DNA from: Streptomyces sp. NBC_00820
GTDB lineage: Bacteria; Actinomycetota; Actinomycetes; Streptomycetales; Streptomycetaceae
Direction of reading: 5' to 3'
Assembly (NCBI RefSeq): GCF_036347055.1
Contig: NZ_CP108882.1
Coordinates: 4,290,501-4,354,500 of the forward strand
Length of the DNA stretch: 64,000 nucleotides
The position numbers were made by a program, and so were the translations under genes. The notes beneath the pieces are model-generated. The model was not told the origin of the DNA, made no database searches, and was given only the letters and a program-made list of their open reading frames with translations. Below are positions 36,002 through 44,991 of the stretch, in pieces (position 1 is the first letter of the stretch; each line of letters opens with the position of its first letter).

Positions 36002-37939
36002 TCAGTGCGGTGTCGCGACGGCCCGGGCGGCCGCCACCTCTTGGCGCAGGGGTTCGAGGACGCTGTCAGCGGGGCCGGTCAGATGGGTGGGGATGGCGGT
36101 GAGGGTGTCGGCCTCCCGTACGCCCTCGGCGAGTTCGCGGAGTTGCAGGGCCAGGTGGCGCACCTCGGTGGGGGACGGCGGCGCGGCTCCGTGGCGGACG
36201 CGGACGTGGGCCGCCGTCGTCGCGTCGACGATGCGTTCCACCGCCACGACCAGTGGCCACCACGCGGCGGCGCGGCGGCCGGTGGGCGGGGGTTCGGTCA
36301 GGGCCCGCTGGAACTCCGTGCGGATGACGGACAGGTCGCGGTAGAGGAGGCGGCGCATGCGGGCGCGGGCCGTCGGGTCGGTGGCCGGGCCGAACGCCGC
36401 CTCGATGTACGCCGTCGTGTCCAGCACCGCGTCCGCCAGGCGGTCGCCGACCCGGGTGTGCCAGCTCTCCGGCCACAGGAGGTAGCCGGCGACCAGGGCG
36501 ATCGCGCAGCCCATGAGGGAATCCAGGAGGCGGGGCAGCAGCAGGGCCGTGCCCTGGTGGTTGAGGATGTCGGACACGAGGAGGATCACCGGGGTGATCG
36601 CCGCGGTCTGGAAGCCGTAGCCGCGCGGGGTGAGCACGGGGACGAGCGGGGCCAGGAGCGCCATCGTGGGGACGTCCCACCAGCCGATCGGCACCTCCGT
36701 CAGGACCGCCGCGGCGATCACCAGCCCCACGACCGTGCCGAGCGCGCGCAGCAGGGCCCGGGAGAAGACCGAGCCGAAGTCGGGCTTGAGGACGAAGGTG
36801 ATGGTGAGGGCGACCCAGTAGGAGCGGGGGACGGGGATGAGGGAGACCAGGGACTGGGCGATGGCGATGCACAGCGCCAGGCGCAGGCCGTAGCGCCAGG
36901 AGTTCGCGGACAGCATGACGGTGCGGGTGGCGCGGGCGGTGCGGACACCGAGCCCGGGCCGGCCGAAGCGGTCGTCGACGCCGTGCGGGTCGACGTCGGG
37001 GGCGGCGACGACCGAGGCGACGTGCCGCAGCGCGTGGTCCACGGCCCGGGAGGTCTCGGTGGTGGGCAGGGGGAGGATCGGCAGGTCCGGGTGGCCGGTG
37101 CGGCCGGTCTCGACGGCGTCGGCCAGGCGGCGCACCGCCTCGGCGACTCCCGGCGGGAGCGGCCGGCCGGCCAGGTGGACGGCGGGTGCCGCCTCGATGA
37201 CCGGGGTGATCGCGTTCAACTGGGCCAGCAGCCGGGTCAGTTCCTGGCTGCGGCCGTGGTGGCGGGCACGGTGGGAGAGGATCAGGTCGTACGACTGGTT
37301 CAGCGCCCGGGTGACGTCGAAACGGTTGCTGATGTACCGGTCCGGGCTGCCGCAGGACGCGAGCAGGTCGGCCACTTCGCGGTACACGACGGCGACCGAG
37401 GCGCGCTCCGGCACCCCGGCCCTGAGTGGCCAGCCCAGCAGGGCCAGGGCCAGGACGAGCAGGCCGCCGCCGGTCATCAGCACGGGCGCCAGCCACCAGG
37501 GGTGGGGCAGCGGGAGGCCCGCGCCCACGACGCAGTTGAGTAGGAGCAGCAGTCCCGACACGGAGGCGACCGCGCCGATCGTGGAGATCATCCCGGACAC
37601 CAGCGCCACGGCGGTGACGATGGCGACCGCGTACCACCCCTGGCCGAAGGCCAGCGTGCCCAGGATGACGCCGACGGCACCGACGAACTGGGGGATGGCG
37701 ATGAAGATGACGCGCATGCGGTAGGCGTCGGCGGTGTCGCCGATGACGCCGTTCAGGGCGCCCATGGAGGCGAGCGCGCCGTAGGCGGGGTATCCGGTCG
37801 CGAAGCCGATCGCGAGGGGCAGGGCCATGGCGATGGCGGCCCGGGTGGCGGCGGCCCAGTTCACGGGCGCCTGCTGGGGACGGAGGTTCCGGACCAGCCA
37901 GTCGGGAGGGGTGAGGCCGATGGGGAACTCGCGGGACAT
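36002..37939 (-). CDS. FUSC-family membrane protein (aromatic acid exporter-like)
   Basis: The 645-aa protein has two blocks of about five to six TM helices (about 25-190 and 345-500), each starting a FUSC/ArAE-type module (second block: YGLRLALCIAIAQSLV, RSYWVALTITFVLKPDFGSV). Cytoplasmic helical regions follow each. The VLKPDFGSVFSRALLRALGTVVG element is the family signature. Relatives such as YccS and AaeB export organic acids. ATG at 37939 begins MSREFPIGLTPP; no clear ribosome binding site is seen. It is likely cotranscribed with the vWA gene. Confidence 0.88.
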   Translation of the reverse strand: MSREFPIGLTPPDWLVRNLRPQQAPVNWAAATRAAIAMALPLAIGFATGYPAYGALASMGALNGVIGDTADAYRMRVIFIAIPQFVGAVGVILGTLAFGQGWYAVAIVTAVALVSGMISTIGAVASVSGLLLLLNCVVGAGLPLPHPWWLAPVLMTGGGLLVLALALLGWPLRAGVPERASVAVVYREVADLLASCGSPDRYISNRFDVTRALNQSYDLILSHRARHHGRSQELTRLLAQLNAITPVIEAAPAVHLAGRPLPPGVAEAVRRLADAVETGRTGHPDLPILPLPTTETSRAVDHALRHVASVVAAPDVDPHGVDDRFGRPGLGVRTARATRTVMLSANSWRYGLRLALCIAIAQSLVSLIPVPRSYWVALTITFVLKPDFGSVFSRALLRALGTVVGLVIAAAVLTEVPIGWWDVPTMALLAPLVPVLTPRGYGFQTAAITPVILLVSDILNHQGTALLLPRLLDSLMGCAIALVAGYLLWPESWHTRVGDRLADAVLDTTAYIEAAFGPATDPTARARMRRLLYRDLSVIRTEFQRALTEPPPTGRRAAAWWPLVVAVERIVDATTAAHVRVRHGAAPPSPTEVRHLALQLRELAEGVREADTLTAIPTHLTGPADSVLEPLRQEVAAARAVATPH

Positions 37940-38356
37940 ACGCCCATTATCGTCGCGCGGTCGGTCCGGGGCCGGGACCGGGGCCGGGGCATCGCTCGTG
38001 CGAGCGGTTCCGGGTCGGTTTCGGGGATGCTCCGGGTCGGCTCTGGCTCGGGGCCGGGACGTTCCGGGCCGGTGCGTGGTGTTCGGGGGTGTTCCGGGCG
38101 GCCGGGCGGCGGCGCGGCACTCTCGCGAGCGGTTCCGGGCCGCGCCGAGCTGCACCGTGCCGGGTGTGGTGCCGTGCCGCTCCGAGCCAGGCCTTCGGCC
38201 TTTCCGGCGCGGGCCGGGGCCGTGTGGTGCATGGCGTCGCCAGGCCCTGCTCGGCTCTGCCCGGTCCCGCTCGGCTGCGCCCGGCCCTGCCCGGCCCCGG
38301 CCCCGCCCCGCCCCGCTCGGCTGAGCCCACCGCGAGCGGGCCGCCGGCGCCGGCGG
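37940..38356. other. 417-bp low-complexity intergenic region
   Basis: No gene is supported. The sequence consists of GC-rich short repeats: GAGCGGTTCCGGG occurs twice (near 38000 and 38118), and CGGCTCTGCCCGG-like units recur near 38250-38320. Only the promoter of the FUSC-type gene is expected here. Confidence 0.6.
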
Positions 38357-39139
38357 TCAGTCGATCGTCGTCAGGAACAGGTCGAGCGCCTTGTTGAAAT
38401 CCTCCGGCCGTTCCAGGTTCGGCATGTGCGCCGCCGTCTCGACGACGTGCAGCCGGGAGTCGGGGAGGGCCGCGTGCATCGCCGCGGCGTCGGAGACCGG
38501 GGTGTAGGTGTCGTCCGCGCCGACCACGACGAGGGCCGGTGCGGTGACCCTGGTGAGCAGGGGACGGTAGTCGGGGCGATCGGCGCGGCCGCGCAGGGAC
38601 GCGGCGGCGCCCTGCGGGGAGGTGGCCGTCATCATGCGGTGCACGTGGGCCTTGACCCCGGGGTCGGCGCCGGGCGCGACCATCTTCTCCAGGACCTCGT
38701 CGGCGTAGCCGCGCATGCCCTCGGCGAGCAGCCGGTCGGCCATGGCGGCGCGGCTCCGCCGGCCCTCGGGCGTCTCGGGGGCGGGGAAGGTGTCCGCGAG
38801 GACCAGGCCCCGGACGCGGTCGCCGAAGCGGGCGTAGCACTCCATGGCGATCTGGCCGCCCATGGACAGGCCGGCCAGGACGAAGGTGTCCACCCCGAGG
38901 AGGTCCAGCAGGTCCTCGATGTCCCGGGCGTGCCGGGAGAGCGGGACGTTGCCGGGGGTCACCGGGGAGGCGCCGTAGCCGCGCAGGTCGGGGGCGATCA
39001 CCCGGCGGCCGGTGGAGAACTCCGCGACCTGCGGCGACCACATCGTGCGGTCGAAGGGGTGGCCGTGGACGAGGACCAGAGGCAGTCGCGCGGTCGCGGT
39101 TTCGGGGCCTTTGTCGTCGTATGCGAGGAAGGGCGGCAT
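38357..39139 (-). CDS. Alpha/beta hydrolase
   Basis: The 260-aa protein has the complete alpha/beta hydrolase triad: Ser in the elbow VLAGLSMGGQIAM, Asp in VVVGADDTYTP and His in VETAAHMPNLE. The oxyanion region is LVHGHPFDRTMW. It resembles 3-oxoadipate enol-lactonase and carboxylesterase branches, but the substrate is unknown. ATG at 39139. It is divergent from the MocR regulator with an 88-bp gap holding direct-repeat operators, so it is a likely target. Confidence 0.88.
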   Translation of the reverse strand: MPPFLAYDDKGPETATARLPLVLVHGHPFDRTMWSPQVAEFSTGRRVIAPDLRGYGASPVTPGNVPLSRHARDIEDLLDLLGVDTFVLAGLSMGGQIAMECYARFGDRVRGLVLADTFPAPETPEGRRSRAAMADRLLAEGMRGYADEVLEKMVAPGADPGVKAHVHRMMTATSPQGAAASLRGRADRPDYRPLLTRVTAPALVVVGADDTYTPVSDAAAMHAALPDSRLHVVETAAHMPNLERPEDFNKALDLFLTTID

Positions 39140-39166
39140 GTGATCGACCCTAGGGTTCGCCCGCTT

Positions 39167-39200
39167 CTCGGTGCAATGAAATCTTTGCCCTCGGTGCAAT
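39167..39200. promoter_or_regulatory. Two direct repeats CTCGGTGCAAT, candidate MocR binding sites
   Basis: The 11-bp sequence ctcggtgcaat occurs exactly at 39167-39177 and 39190-39200, 23 bp apart (about two helical turns), in the divergent promoter region of the hydrolase and MocR genes. MocR/PdxR regulators typically bind such direct repeats. Confidence 0.75.
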
Positions 39201-39227
39201 CCGACTGGCTCGACCTCAGGGAGACTT

Positions 39228-40571
39228 GTGAGGGACTTCCGGCTCATCGCCGACCGGATCGCGGCCGACATCGCCGGCGGGCGGCTCCGGGCGGGGCAAC
39301 GGCTGCCGCCGCAGCGGGCGTTCGCGCGCCGGCACGGGATCGCGGCCTCGACCGCGGAGCGGGTGTACGGCGAACTCGCGCGCCGAGGGCTGGTGGTGGG
39401 TGAGGTCGGACGCGGGACGTTCGTGAGGGCCACCGAGCCCGACGCGCAGCCGGGGCGTTCCCTGACGGAGGCGGCCGCCGGTGCCGCGCCGGTGAACCTT
39501 GAGCTGAACTACCCCGTCGTGGACGGCCAGTCGGAGCTGCTGGCCCCGGCCCTCGCGCCCCTGCTGCGGCCGGACGCCCTGGCCGAGGGCTTGCACCTGC
39601 CCGCCCCGGTGGCCGGGACCGCCGCCGCCCGGGTGGCGGTCGCGGGGCTGCTGGCCACCGGTGGGTGGCGGCCCGACCCGGCGAGGATCCTGTTCGCCGG
39701 CAACGCCCGTCAGGTCATTGCCGCCACCCTCGCCTCCCTGGTCCGGCCGGGCGGCCGGATCGGGGTCGAGGCGCTGACGTATCCGCTGGTCAGGGAGACG
39801 GCCGCCCGGCTCGGCGCCCTCCTCGTCCCGCTCGACTGCGACGAACGGGGACCGCTGGCCGAGTCGGTCGCGGCCGCCCACCGCACCGCTCCCCTGTCCG
39901 CGCTCTACCTCCAGCCGACCCTGCACAACCCGACCTCGCTGACCATGGGCACCGAACGGCGCGCCCAACTGGCCGACGCCATCCACAGCTTGGGGATACC
40001 GGTCGTGGAGGACCGCGTCTGGTCCTTCCTGCACACGGGCGGTGAACCGCCGCTCGCCGCGCTCGCCCCCGGGCTCGTCCACCTCGTCGACGGGCTGTCC
40101 AAGAGGGTCGCGCCGGGGCTCACCGCCGGGTTCGCCGTCGTGCCGGCCGACCGGACCGAGGCGGTGGCGCGGGCCGTGCGGTCCGGGGGATGGAGCGCGG
40201 GCTCCTTCGCGCTGGAGGCGACCGTACGGTGGATCGGGGACGGGACCGTGGACCGGCTGGCGGCGGCCAAGCGGCGGGACGCGCGGCGGCGGCAGCGGCT
40301 GGCCGCCGGGGAGCTGGACGGCTTCGCCGTGCGGTCCGATCCCGCGTCCTGTTTCGTCTGGTGGCGGCTGCCCGCCCCCTGGCGGGCCGACACCTTCACG
40401 GCGGCGGCGAGGGCGCGCGGCATCGCGGTCACCCCGGGCACCGCCTTCTCGGCGGGGCCCGGCCGCACCCCGGACGCCGTCAGGCTCGGGCTCGGGTCGG
40501 TGCCGGAGCGGGTGCTGGTGCGGGCGCTGCGGGATCTCGCCGGCGTCGCGCGGGGCGCAGGTGCCGGGTGA
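39228..40571 (+). CDS. MocR/GabR-type regulator (GntR HTH fused to aminotransferase domain)
   Basis: The 447-aa protein has a GntR winged HTH (about 1-70: RLPPQRAFARRHGIAASTAERVY read in two parts) and a class I aminotransferase-like domain (about 90-440). The PLP-binding Lys lies in LVDGLSKRVAPGL. Members sense PLP or amino compounds and regulate vitamin B6, GABA or other amine genes. GTG at 39228 follows CAGGGAG. It should autoregulate through the direct repeats upstream. Its 3' end overlaps the convergent membrane-protein gene by 92 bp. Confidence 0.9.
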   Translation: MRDFRLIADRIAADIAGGRLRAGQRLPPQRAFARRHGIAASTAERVYGELARRGLVVGEVGRGTFVRATEPDAQPGRSLTEAAAGAAPVNLELNYPVVDGQSELLAPALAPLLRPDALAEGLHLPAPVAGTAAARVAVAGLLATGGWRPDPARILFAGNARQVIAATLASLVRPGGRIGVEALTYPLVRETAARLGALLVPLDCDERGPLAESVAAAHRTAPLSALYLQPTLHNPTSLTMGTERRAQLADAIHSLGIPVVEDRVWSFLHTGGEPPLAALAPGLVHLVDGLSKRVAPGLTAGFAVVPADRTEAVARAVRSGGWSAGSFALEATVRWIGDGTVDRLAAAKRRDARRRQRLAAGELDGFAVRSDPASCFVWWRLPAPWRADTFTAAARARGIAVTPGTAFSAGPGRTPDAVRLGLGSVPERVLVRALRDLAGVARGAGAG

Positions 40572-41412
40572 GCCAGGTGATCAGGGCGACCGTGAGGCCC
40601 AGACCGAGGAGGACCCAGGAGGCCGTGCGCAGGGTGCCGGTCAGGGCGTCGTAGACCGCGCCCGCGGCCGGGTGGGGTATGCCGGCCGGCAGGTCGGTGA
40701 GGGTCAGGCTGCGGCCGATGGTGAGGGCGAGGGCCAGCAGGCCGCCGCCCAGAGCGGCGCCCAGGGCGGTGGCCACGACGGCGCGGCGGCGGTGGACGGC
40801 GAGGGCGATCCCGGCGGCGGCGAACGTGACGGCCGCGACCGGCAGCCAGAAACCGGCGACTTCGAGCACGTGGAACCCCTTCCGGAGATGGCGCAGTTCG
40901 CCCGCCGAGAGCACCGACACCGCGGTGTGTTCCACGGGTATGCGGGCGGCGAGCGGCATGTGGTCCTGGGTGAGCTGCTCTTTGACCTGGGCGGTGACGG
41001 GGGCGAGGTCGACGGTCACCGGGCCCTGCGTCGCGTCCTCGGCCCGGCCCTCCTCGCGCAGGGCGCGCAGCACGGCGTCGTGCGTGATCCGGTTGCCGGT
41101 GTCCCAGGCCATCTGGAAGGCGCGGGTCTGGGTGAAGGAGCGCACCGCGTCGTGCACGAAGGGGACCACCGAGCCGCGTACCGGGCGAACGTCCATGTGC
41201 TGGTCCACCTGGCGCAGGATGTCGTTTCCGACCGTCTCCGCGACGGCCTCCCGTACGTCCGGATCGGCTGCGAGCGGCGCCAGCGTGGTGACGTACCGGC
41301 CCGTGTCGGTGAGCGTGTAGGCCGCCCAGGCACCGAGCGCGCCGAACGGCACGAGCAGGCAGGCCAGGGCGATCAGCACGGCTGACAGGACGCTCCTGAG
41401 ACGGGGGGACAC
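40480..41412 (-). CDS. Integral membrane protein of unknown function
   Basis: About 310 aa with one N-terminal TM helix (SVLSAVLIALACLLVPFG), an extracytoplasmic helical domain of about 150 residues (VAETVGNDILRQ, AVRSFTQTRAFQMAWDTG), and three C-terminal TM helices followed by an Arg/Ala/Pro-rich tail. It is not a family I can name with a function. The GTG start at 41412 is uncertain: GGAAGG abuts it and the frame is open further upstream. The 3' end overlaps the MocR gene on the other strand by 92 bp. Confidence 0.72.
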   Translation of the reverse strand: MSPRLRSVLSAVLIALACLLVPFGALGAWAAYTLTDTGRYVTTLAPLAADPDVREAVAETVGNDILRQVDQHMDVRPVRGSVVPFVHDAVRSFTQTRAFQMAWDTGNRITHDAVLRALREEGRAEDATQGPVTVDLAPVTAQVKEQLTQDHMPLAARIPVEHTAVSVLSAGELRHLRKGFHVLEVAGFWLPVAAVTFAAAGIALAVHRRRAVVATALGAALGGGLLALALTIGRSLTLTDLPAGIPHPAAGAVYDALTGTLRTASWVLLGLGLTVALITWLTRHLRPARRRRDPAAPAPAPAPAPTRARA

Positions 41413-41847
41413 CCTTCCAGGCAACGGCCCCGGACCCCCGCGCGCGAGTGATATGCGTACATTCGAGCGAAAAGTCAAGCCGAACACCCCCTCCCTGTGG
41501 TGCGGCTGGGGATCCCGTTCTCCGGTGGAGGGTTCACCCGAACGGGTGTTTCCTGGTGCATGGGACAAGGCGGCTTCGGCCACGTGTCCCACGCGTCCCC
41601 CTCCGGCCCCGCGGACCTCGGACACCCGTGTGTGTGCGGGCCGCGTCCCCGGAGCGGGGCGGGTAGGTCGCCGGGTGAGTGGAGCGAGCCCGGCGGCTGC
41701 TGAGGAGGGAACAGGGGAGTGCGTGGGCCCGGCCGGGAGGCAGGGCCCACGCACGGGGCACGGGCTCCGCGGGGTTCCGGGAGGCCGGACGCCTCGGGGC
41801 GTTACCTAGGGGGCGTCGCTGACCCGAGCTGATCCAAACGACACCCC
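41413..41847. other. 435-bp intergenic region without a supported gene
   Basis: Between two minus-strand membrane-protein genes. It contains an inverted repeat CACCCG-AA-CGGGTG (41535-41548), which could be an operator for the downstream gene, and the hairpin listed separately at 41806-41851. The short reading frames here have no protein-like composition. Confidence 0.55.
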
Positions 41848-41851
41848 CTAG
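41806..41851 (-). terminator. Long inverted repeat at the 3' end of a membrane-protein gene
   Basis: CTAGGGGGCGTCG (41806-41818) is complementary to 41839-41851 at 12 of 13 positions, with a 20-base loop. The right arm contains the stop codon of the upstream gene. It is probably its terminator. Confidence 0.65.
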
Positions 41852-42339
41852 TGAACCCGCTGTCCCACCGCGTCCTCACGCGTGTAGAACCGGTAGAAGA
41901 AGATGACGAACGTGGCCGCCGCGATCAGCAGCGAGATGCCCACCGAGCGGTACATCGAGTCGCCGGTCTGGCTGTAGAGGAAGCCGAACGCGCAGCCGAC
42001 GAACACCGCCCACATCAGGGCGTGCGCCTCCCGCCGTACACGGGGGATCGCCGTCAGCAGCGCGATGAGCAGGACCGCGAACACGATCGCCGTCACGAAC
42101 CCGAACAGCACGTTCCAGCCGGTGATGGGGCCGCCGCTGCGGCGGTTGGCGGCCGCCCAGTAGCCGTAGACCAGTGCCAGCAGGACCGGCACCACGATCC
42201 GGCCGACCCGGTGGGTGCGCGTGTCGAAGACGTCGGGCGGACGCTGGGCGATGGCCGGGACCGCGCCGGCGGCGCCGGGTGTGCGGCCGGTGCGGCCGGT
42301 GCGGGGCGTGCCGCCGGGTGCGGGTGCCGCATGAGCCAT
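41848..42339 (-). CDS. Small integral membrane protein of unknown function
   Basis: The 163-aa protein has an Ala/Pro/Gly/Arg-rich cytoplasmic start (about 1-45) and four hydrophobic helices (VGRIVVPVLLALVYGYW, GFVTAIVFAVLLIALL, ALMWAVFVGCAFGFLY, VGISLLIAAATFVIFFY), ending in a charged tail. It is conserved-looking but I cannot assign it. ATG at 42339 has GAGGAG eight bases upstream. It is divergent from the PP2C phosphatase gene. Confidence 0.8.
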   Translation of the reverse strand: MAHAAPAPGGTPRTGRTGRTPGAAGAVPAIAQRPPDVFDTRTHRVGRIVVPVLLALVYGYWAAANRRSGGPITGWNVLFGFVTAIVFAVLLIALLTAIPRVRREAHALMWAVFVGCAFGFLYSQTGDSMYRSVGISLLIAAATFVIFFYRFYTREDAVGQRVH

Positions 42340-42543
42340 GGGAGCACTCCTCTCTCTCCTCGTCTCTCCTCGCCCCCGCCTTCCAGGGCACACCTGGGGG
42401 GTCGGCCCGGCAACTCGGCCGGGGCGGGGGTGCGTGCCCCGATACGGCGCGTGCCCGCCCCCGATGCGGCGCGGGTGCCCGGATGCCCGGATGCGGCGCG
42501 TGTGCCCGCGTGTTTCGCTGAGAGGCATGGAGGGCTGCCCGCC

Positions 42544-43698
42544 GTGACGCAGATGGAGTACCGGCACCGGCGGCAGGTGTTGAGGGTGCGCGGTCACAGC
42601 GTGGCCTGGGTCCCGCCGCTCGTGCTGCTCATGGGCATCGTGCTGGTGGACCTCGAGACGGGCGAGGGATTCCGGATCGTCTCCTGGATCGTCCTGGTCC
42701 CCGGTATCGCCGCCGCGCTCTGCGGCGTGTGGACGACCACCGGGTTCGCCCTGCTGTCCCTGGTGACCTACGTCGGCGTGGACACCGTCTACCCCGACCA
42801 GTACCGGGCCGGCACCACCGACTTCGCCCTGGTCGCGGTCGGCGGTGCGCTGGCCGTGCTGGCCTCCGCCGCGCGCGTGCGTCAGGAGCGGCAGTCCCTG
42901 CACATGCAGGACATCGCCGAGACGACCCGCCGTACCGTGCTGCGCCCCCTGCCGCCCGACTGGGCCGGCCTGGAACACGCGGGGGTGTACCTGGCCGCCG
43001 ACAGCGACGCCCGCGTCGGCGGCGACTTCTATGACATCCAGCCCGGCCCGCACGGCACCCGCGTCCTCGTCGGCGACGTACAGGGCAAGGGCCTGGGCGC
43101 GGTGGAGACGGCGGCGGCACTGCTCGGCACCTTCCGGGAGGCCGGATACCACGAGGCAGACCTGGCGACCGTCGCCGAACGGCTGGAGGTACGCATGCAC
43201 CGGCACCGCGGGCACGTCGCCGCGCTCGGCGGGAACGACAGCGACCGGTTCGCCACCGCCGTGCTGCTCGGCTTCCCCGAGGACGACCCGGACGCCGTCG
43301 AGCTGGTCAACTTCGGTCACGAACCCCCGCTCGCCGTCGGCCCCCACGGCGTCCGCGTGCTGCCCTGCGGCGACTGCCTGCCCATCGGGCTCGGCGACCT
43401 CACCGAGGGCCGCCCGCCCGTGCACCGGGTGCGCCTGGGCCGCGACGAGACGCTCCTGATGGTGACCGACGGGGTGACCGAGGCCCGCGACCGTGCCGGG
43501 GAGTTCTACCCGCTCACCCGCGAGGTGGTCCGCGCTATCGCGGCCGACCCGCGCCGGGCCGACCCCAAGCGGCTGGTGCGCCGCGTCCGCGACGGCGTGG
43601 TGCGGCACAGCCAGGGCCACCTCGGGGACGACACCACGGTGTTCGCCGTCCGGCGCCTCTCCGGCAACGCCCCCGTACGGAGGCGTTTGCAGGCCTGA
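42544..43698 (+). CDS. Membrane-anchored SpoIIE/RsbU-type PP2C phosphatase
   Basis: The 384-aa protein has three to four TM helices in the first 110 residues (WVPPLVLLMGIVLVDLE, IVLVPGIAAALCGVW, FALVAVGGALAVLASAA) and a cytoplasmic PP2C domain (about 135-375). Metal motifs are VGGDFYDIQPG, VGDVQGKGLGAVE, LMVTDGVTEARD and GDDTTVFAV. Such enzymes dephosphorylate anti-sigma antagonists in response to membrane signals. GTG at 42544 has GGAGGG eight bases upstream. The next gene, 83 bp away, may be cotranscribed. Confidence 0.9.
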   Translation: MTQMEYRHRRQVLRVRGHSVAWVPPLVLLMGIVLVDLETGEGFRIVSWIVLVPGIAAALCGVWTTTGFALLSLVTYVGVDTVYPDQYRAGTTDFALVAVGGALAVLASAARVRQERQSLHMQDIAETTRRTVLRPLPPDWAGLEHAGVYLAADSDARVGGDFYDIQPGPHGTRVLVGDVQGKGLGAVETAAALLGTFREAGYHEADLATVAERLEVRMHRHRGHVAALGGNDSDRFATAVLLGFPEDDPDAVELVNFGHEPPLAVGPHGVRVLPCGDCLPIGLGDLTEGRPPVHRVRLGRDETLLMVTDGVTEARDRAGEFYPLTREVVRAIAADPRRADPKRLVRRVRDGVVRHSQGHLGDDTTVFAVRRLSGNAPVRRRLQA

Positions 43699-43781
43699 GG
43701 CGCCCCTTTGCACCAGCAGCGGCTACGGTGCTGACGTGCAGGCTCGCGCAGGGCCGCAGGGCGACCCACAGGGGAGGGACG

Positions 43782-44927
43782 ATGCCCGGAACCGTGCTGC
43801 TGCTCGCGGCCTCGCCACTGGGCCGGGGGCGGCTGGTGGACGCGGCCGGCGTGCTGCCCGTCCTGGCCGCGGTGGCCCCCGCCGTGCTGGCCGGCACCGG
43901 CACCGCGAACGTGGTCGAACTCGCCGACCCGCTGGACCCGCAGGCCGTCCTGACCCGGCTGCGCGCCGCCGCGGCGGCGCCCGGACCGCTCACCGTGTAC
44001 CTCACCGGGCAGCTGCATCTGGACCGCCGCCAGCGCCTGCCCCACCTGGCGCTGGCCCGCACCACACCGGCCACCGTCCGCTACACCGCGCTGCCCTGGC
44101 ACTGGATCAGGGAGGAGCTGCGGCTCCGCTCGGCCGCGGACACCGCGCTCGTCGTCGACCTGCACGCGGACGCGGAGGCCTGGCGGCACCTGGCCGAGCG
44201 ACCCCTGGACTCCGGCCGCACGGCGGCCGTCTACGGCCGTGTCGCCCCGCCGCCGTCCGGCCGGCGGGGACCGGCCGAGCCGTCGTACATGAAGGCGGTG
44301 GCGACGCTGCTGCGCAGCGGGCACCGGCCGCCGCTCGAGCGGCTGCACGCGCAGGCGCTCGCGCGGATCGCCGATTCCGGTGCCGCCGGCCGGGACATGG
44401 TGCTGGCCGGACCCGGCGGCTTCGCGCCCGGGTCCCCGTACCGTCCTGGAGTGCCTCACCAGCAGACTCCCCCGGACGGGCCGGGCGGTGTACGGCCCGA
44501 CACCGGCATGGATCCCCACGCCGCCATCAGCGCCGCCGTCCGGTCCGGCCGGCACGCCGAGGCCGACGTGCTCGCCGCCCGGTACGAGCAGAGCGTCGTA
44601 CGGGCGTACGGTCCCGCCTCCGCCGAGGCGCTGCACTGGGCCGAAGTGCGGGCGGACCTGGCGATGTTCGCGGGGGACGCGGCGGGCAGTTGCCGGGCGT
44701 GGCTGCGGGTCGCCGGGGTGCGGCTGGCGGCGGGCCAGGCGGTGGACGCGCCTGCCGTGGAGGCGGCCGCGGACCGGGCGCATCACCAGTGGGGCCGTAT
44801 CGACGACGTGGCGCGGGCCCGTGAACTCGGGCCCGAACTGGCGCAGCTGAGGCTTCGGGTGCCGGGGCGCCGGCAGGGCGCGCTGGAGAACGTCCAGCGG
44901 CAGCTGCGGGAGCTGCCGACGGGCTGA
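43782..44927 (+). CDS. Uncharacterised two-part protein: caspase-like N-terminal half, helical repeat C-terminal half
   Basis: The 381-aa protein is not one I recognise. The first 170 residues alternate strands and helices with NVVELADPLDP, PLTVYLTGQLHLDRR, HWIREELRLRSA and TALVVDLHADAEAW. The strand-His arrangement faintly recalls caspase-like (C14) folds, without a convincing His/Cys dyad. Residues 255-380 are Ala/Arg-rich helices (AISAAVRSGRHAEADVLAARY, LAMFAGDAAGSCRAWLRV), TPR-like. ATG at 43782 follows GGGGAGGG. It follows a PP2C phosphatase gene. Confidence 0.72.
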   Translation: MPGTVLLLAASPLGRGRLVDAAGVLPVLAAVAPAVLAGTGTANVVELADPLDPQAVLTRLRAAAAAPGPLTVYLTGQLHLDRRQRLPHLALARTTPATVRYTALPWHWIREELRLRSAADTALVVDLHADAEAWRHLAERPLDSGRTAAVYGRVAPPPSGRRGPAEPSYMKAVATLLRSGHRPPLERLHAQALARIADSGAAGRDMVLAGPGGFAPGSPYRPGVPHQQTPPDGPGGVRPDTGMDPHAAISAAVRSGRHAEADVLAARYEQSVVRAYGPASAEALHWAEVRADLAMFAGDAAGSCRAWLRVAGVRLAAGQAVDAPAVEAAADRAHHQWGRIDDVARARELGPELAQLRLRVPGRRQGALENVQRQLRELPTG

Positions 44928-44991
44928 GGTCCTCAGCCGGCGTCTTCCGGGCCGCCTCGGCCCTGACGCCGTCTTCCGGACCGCTTCGGCC

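Noticed and set aside
33897..36344. 815-codon plus-strand open frame rich in Gly-Leu-Arg opposite the vWA gene
   Set aside because: It is the antisense shadow of the Ala/Glu-rich repeat. Composition and repeat phase explain the open frame; no ribosome binding site or domain is present.
40511..41754. Long N-terminal extension of the membrane protein ending at 40480
   Set aside because: The extra sequence is Arg/Pro/Gly-rich, has no ribosome binding site and precedes the natural cytoplasmic start and first TM helix.
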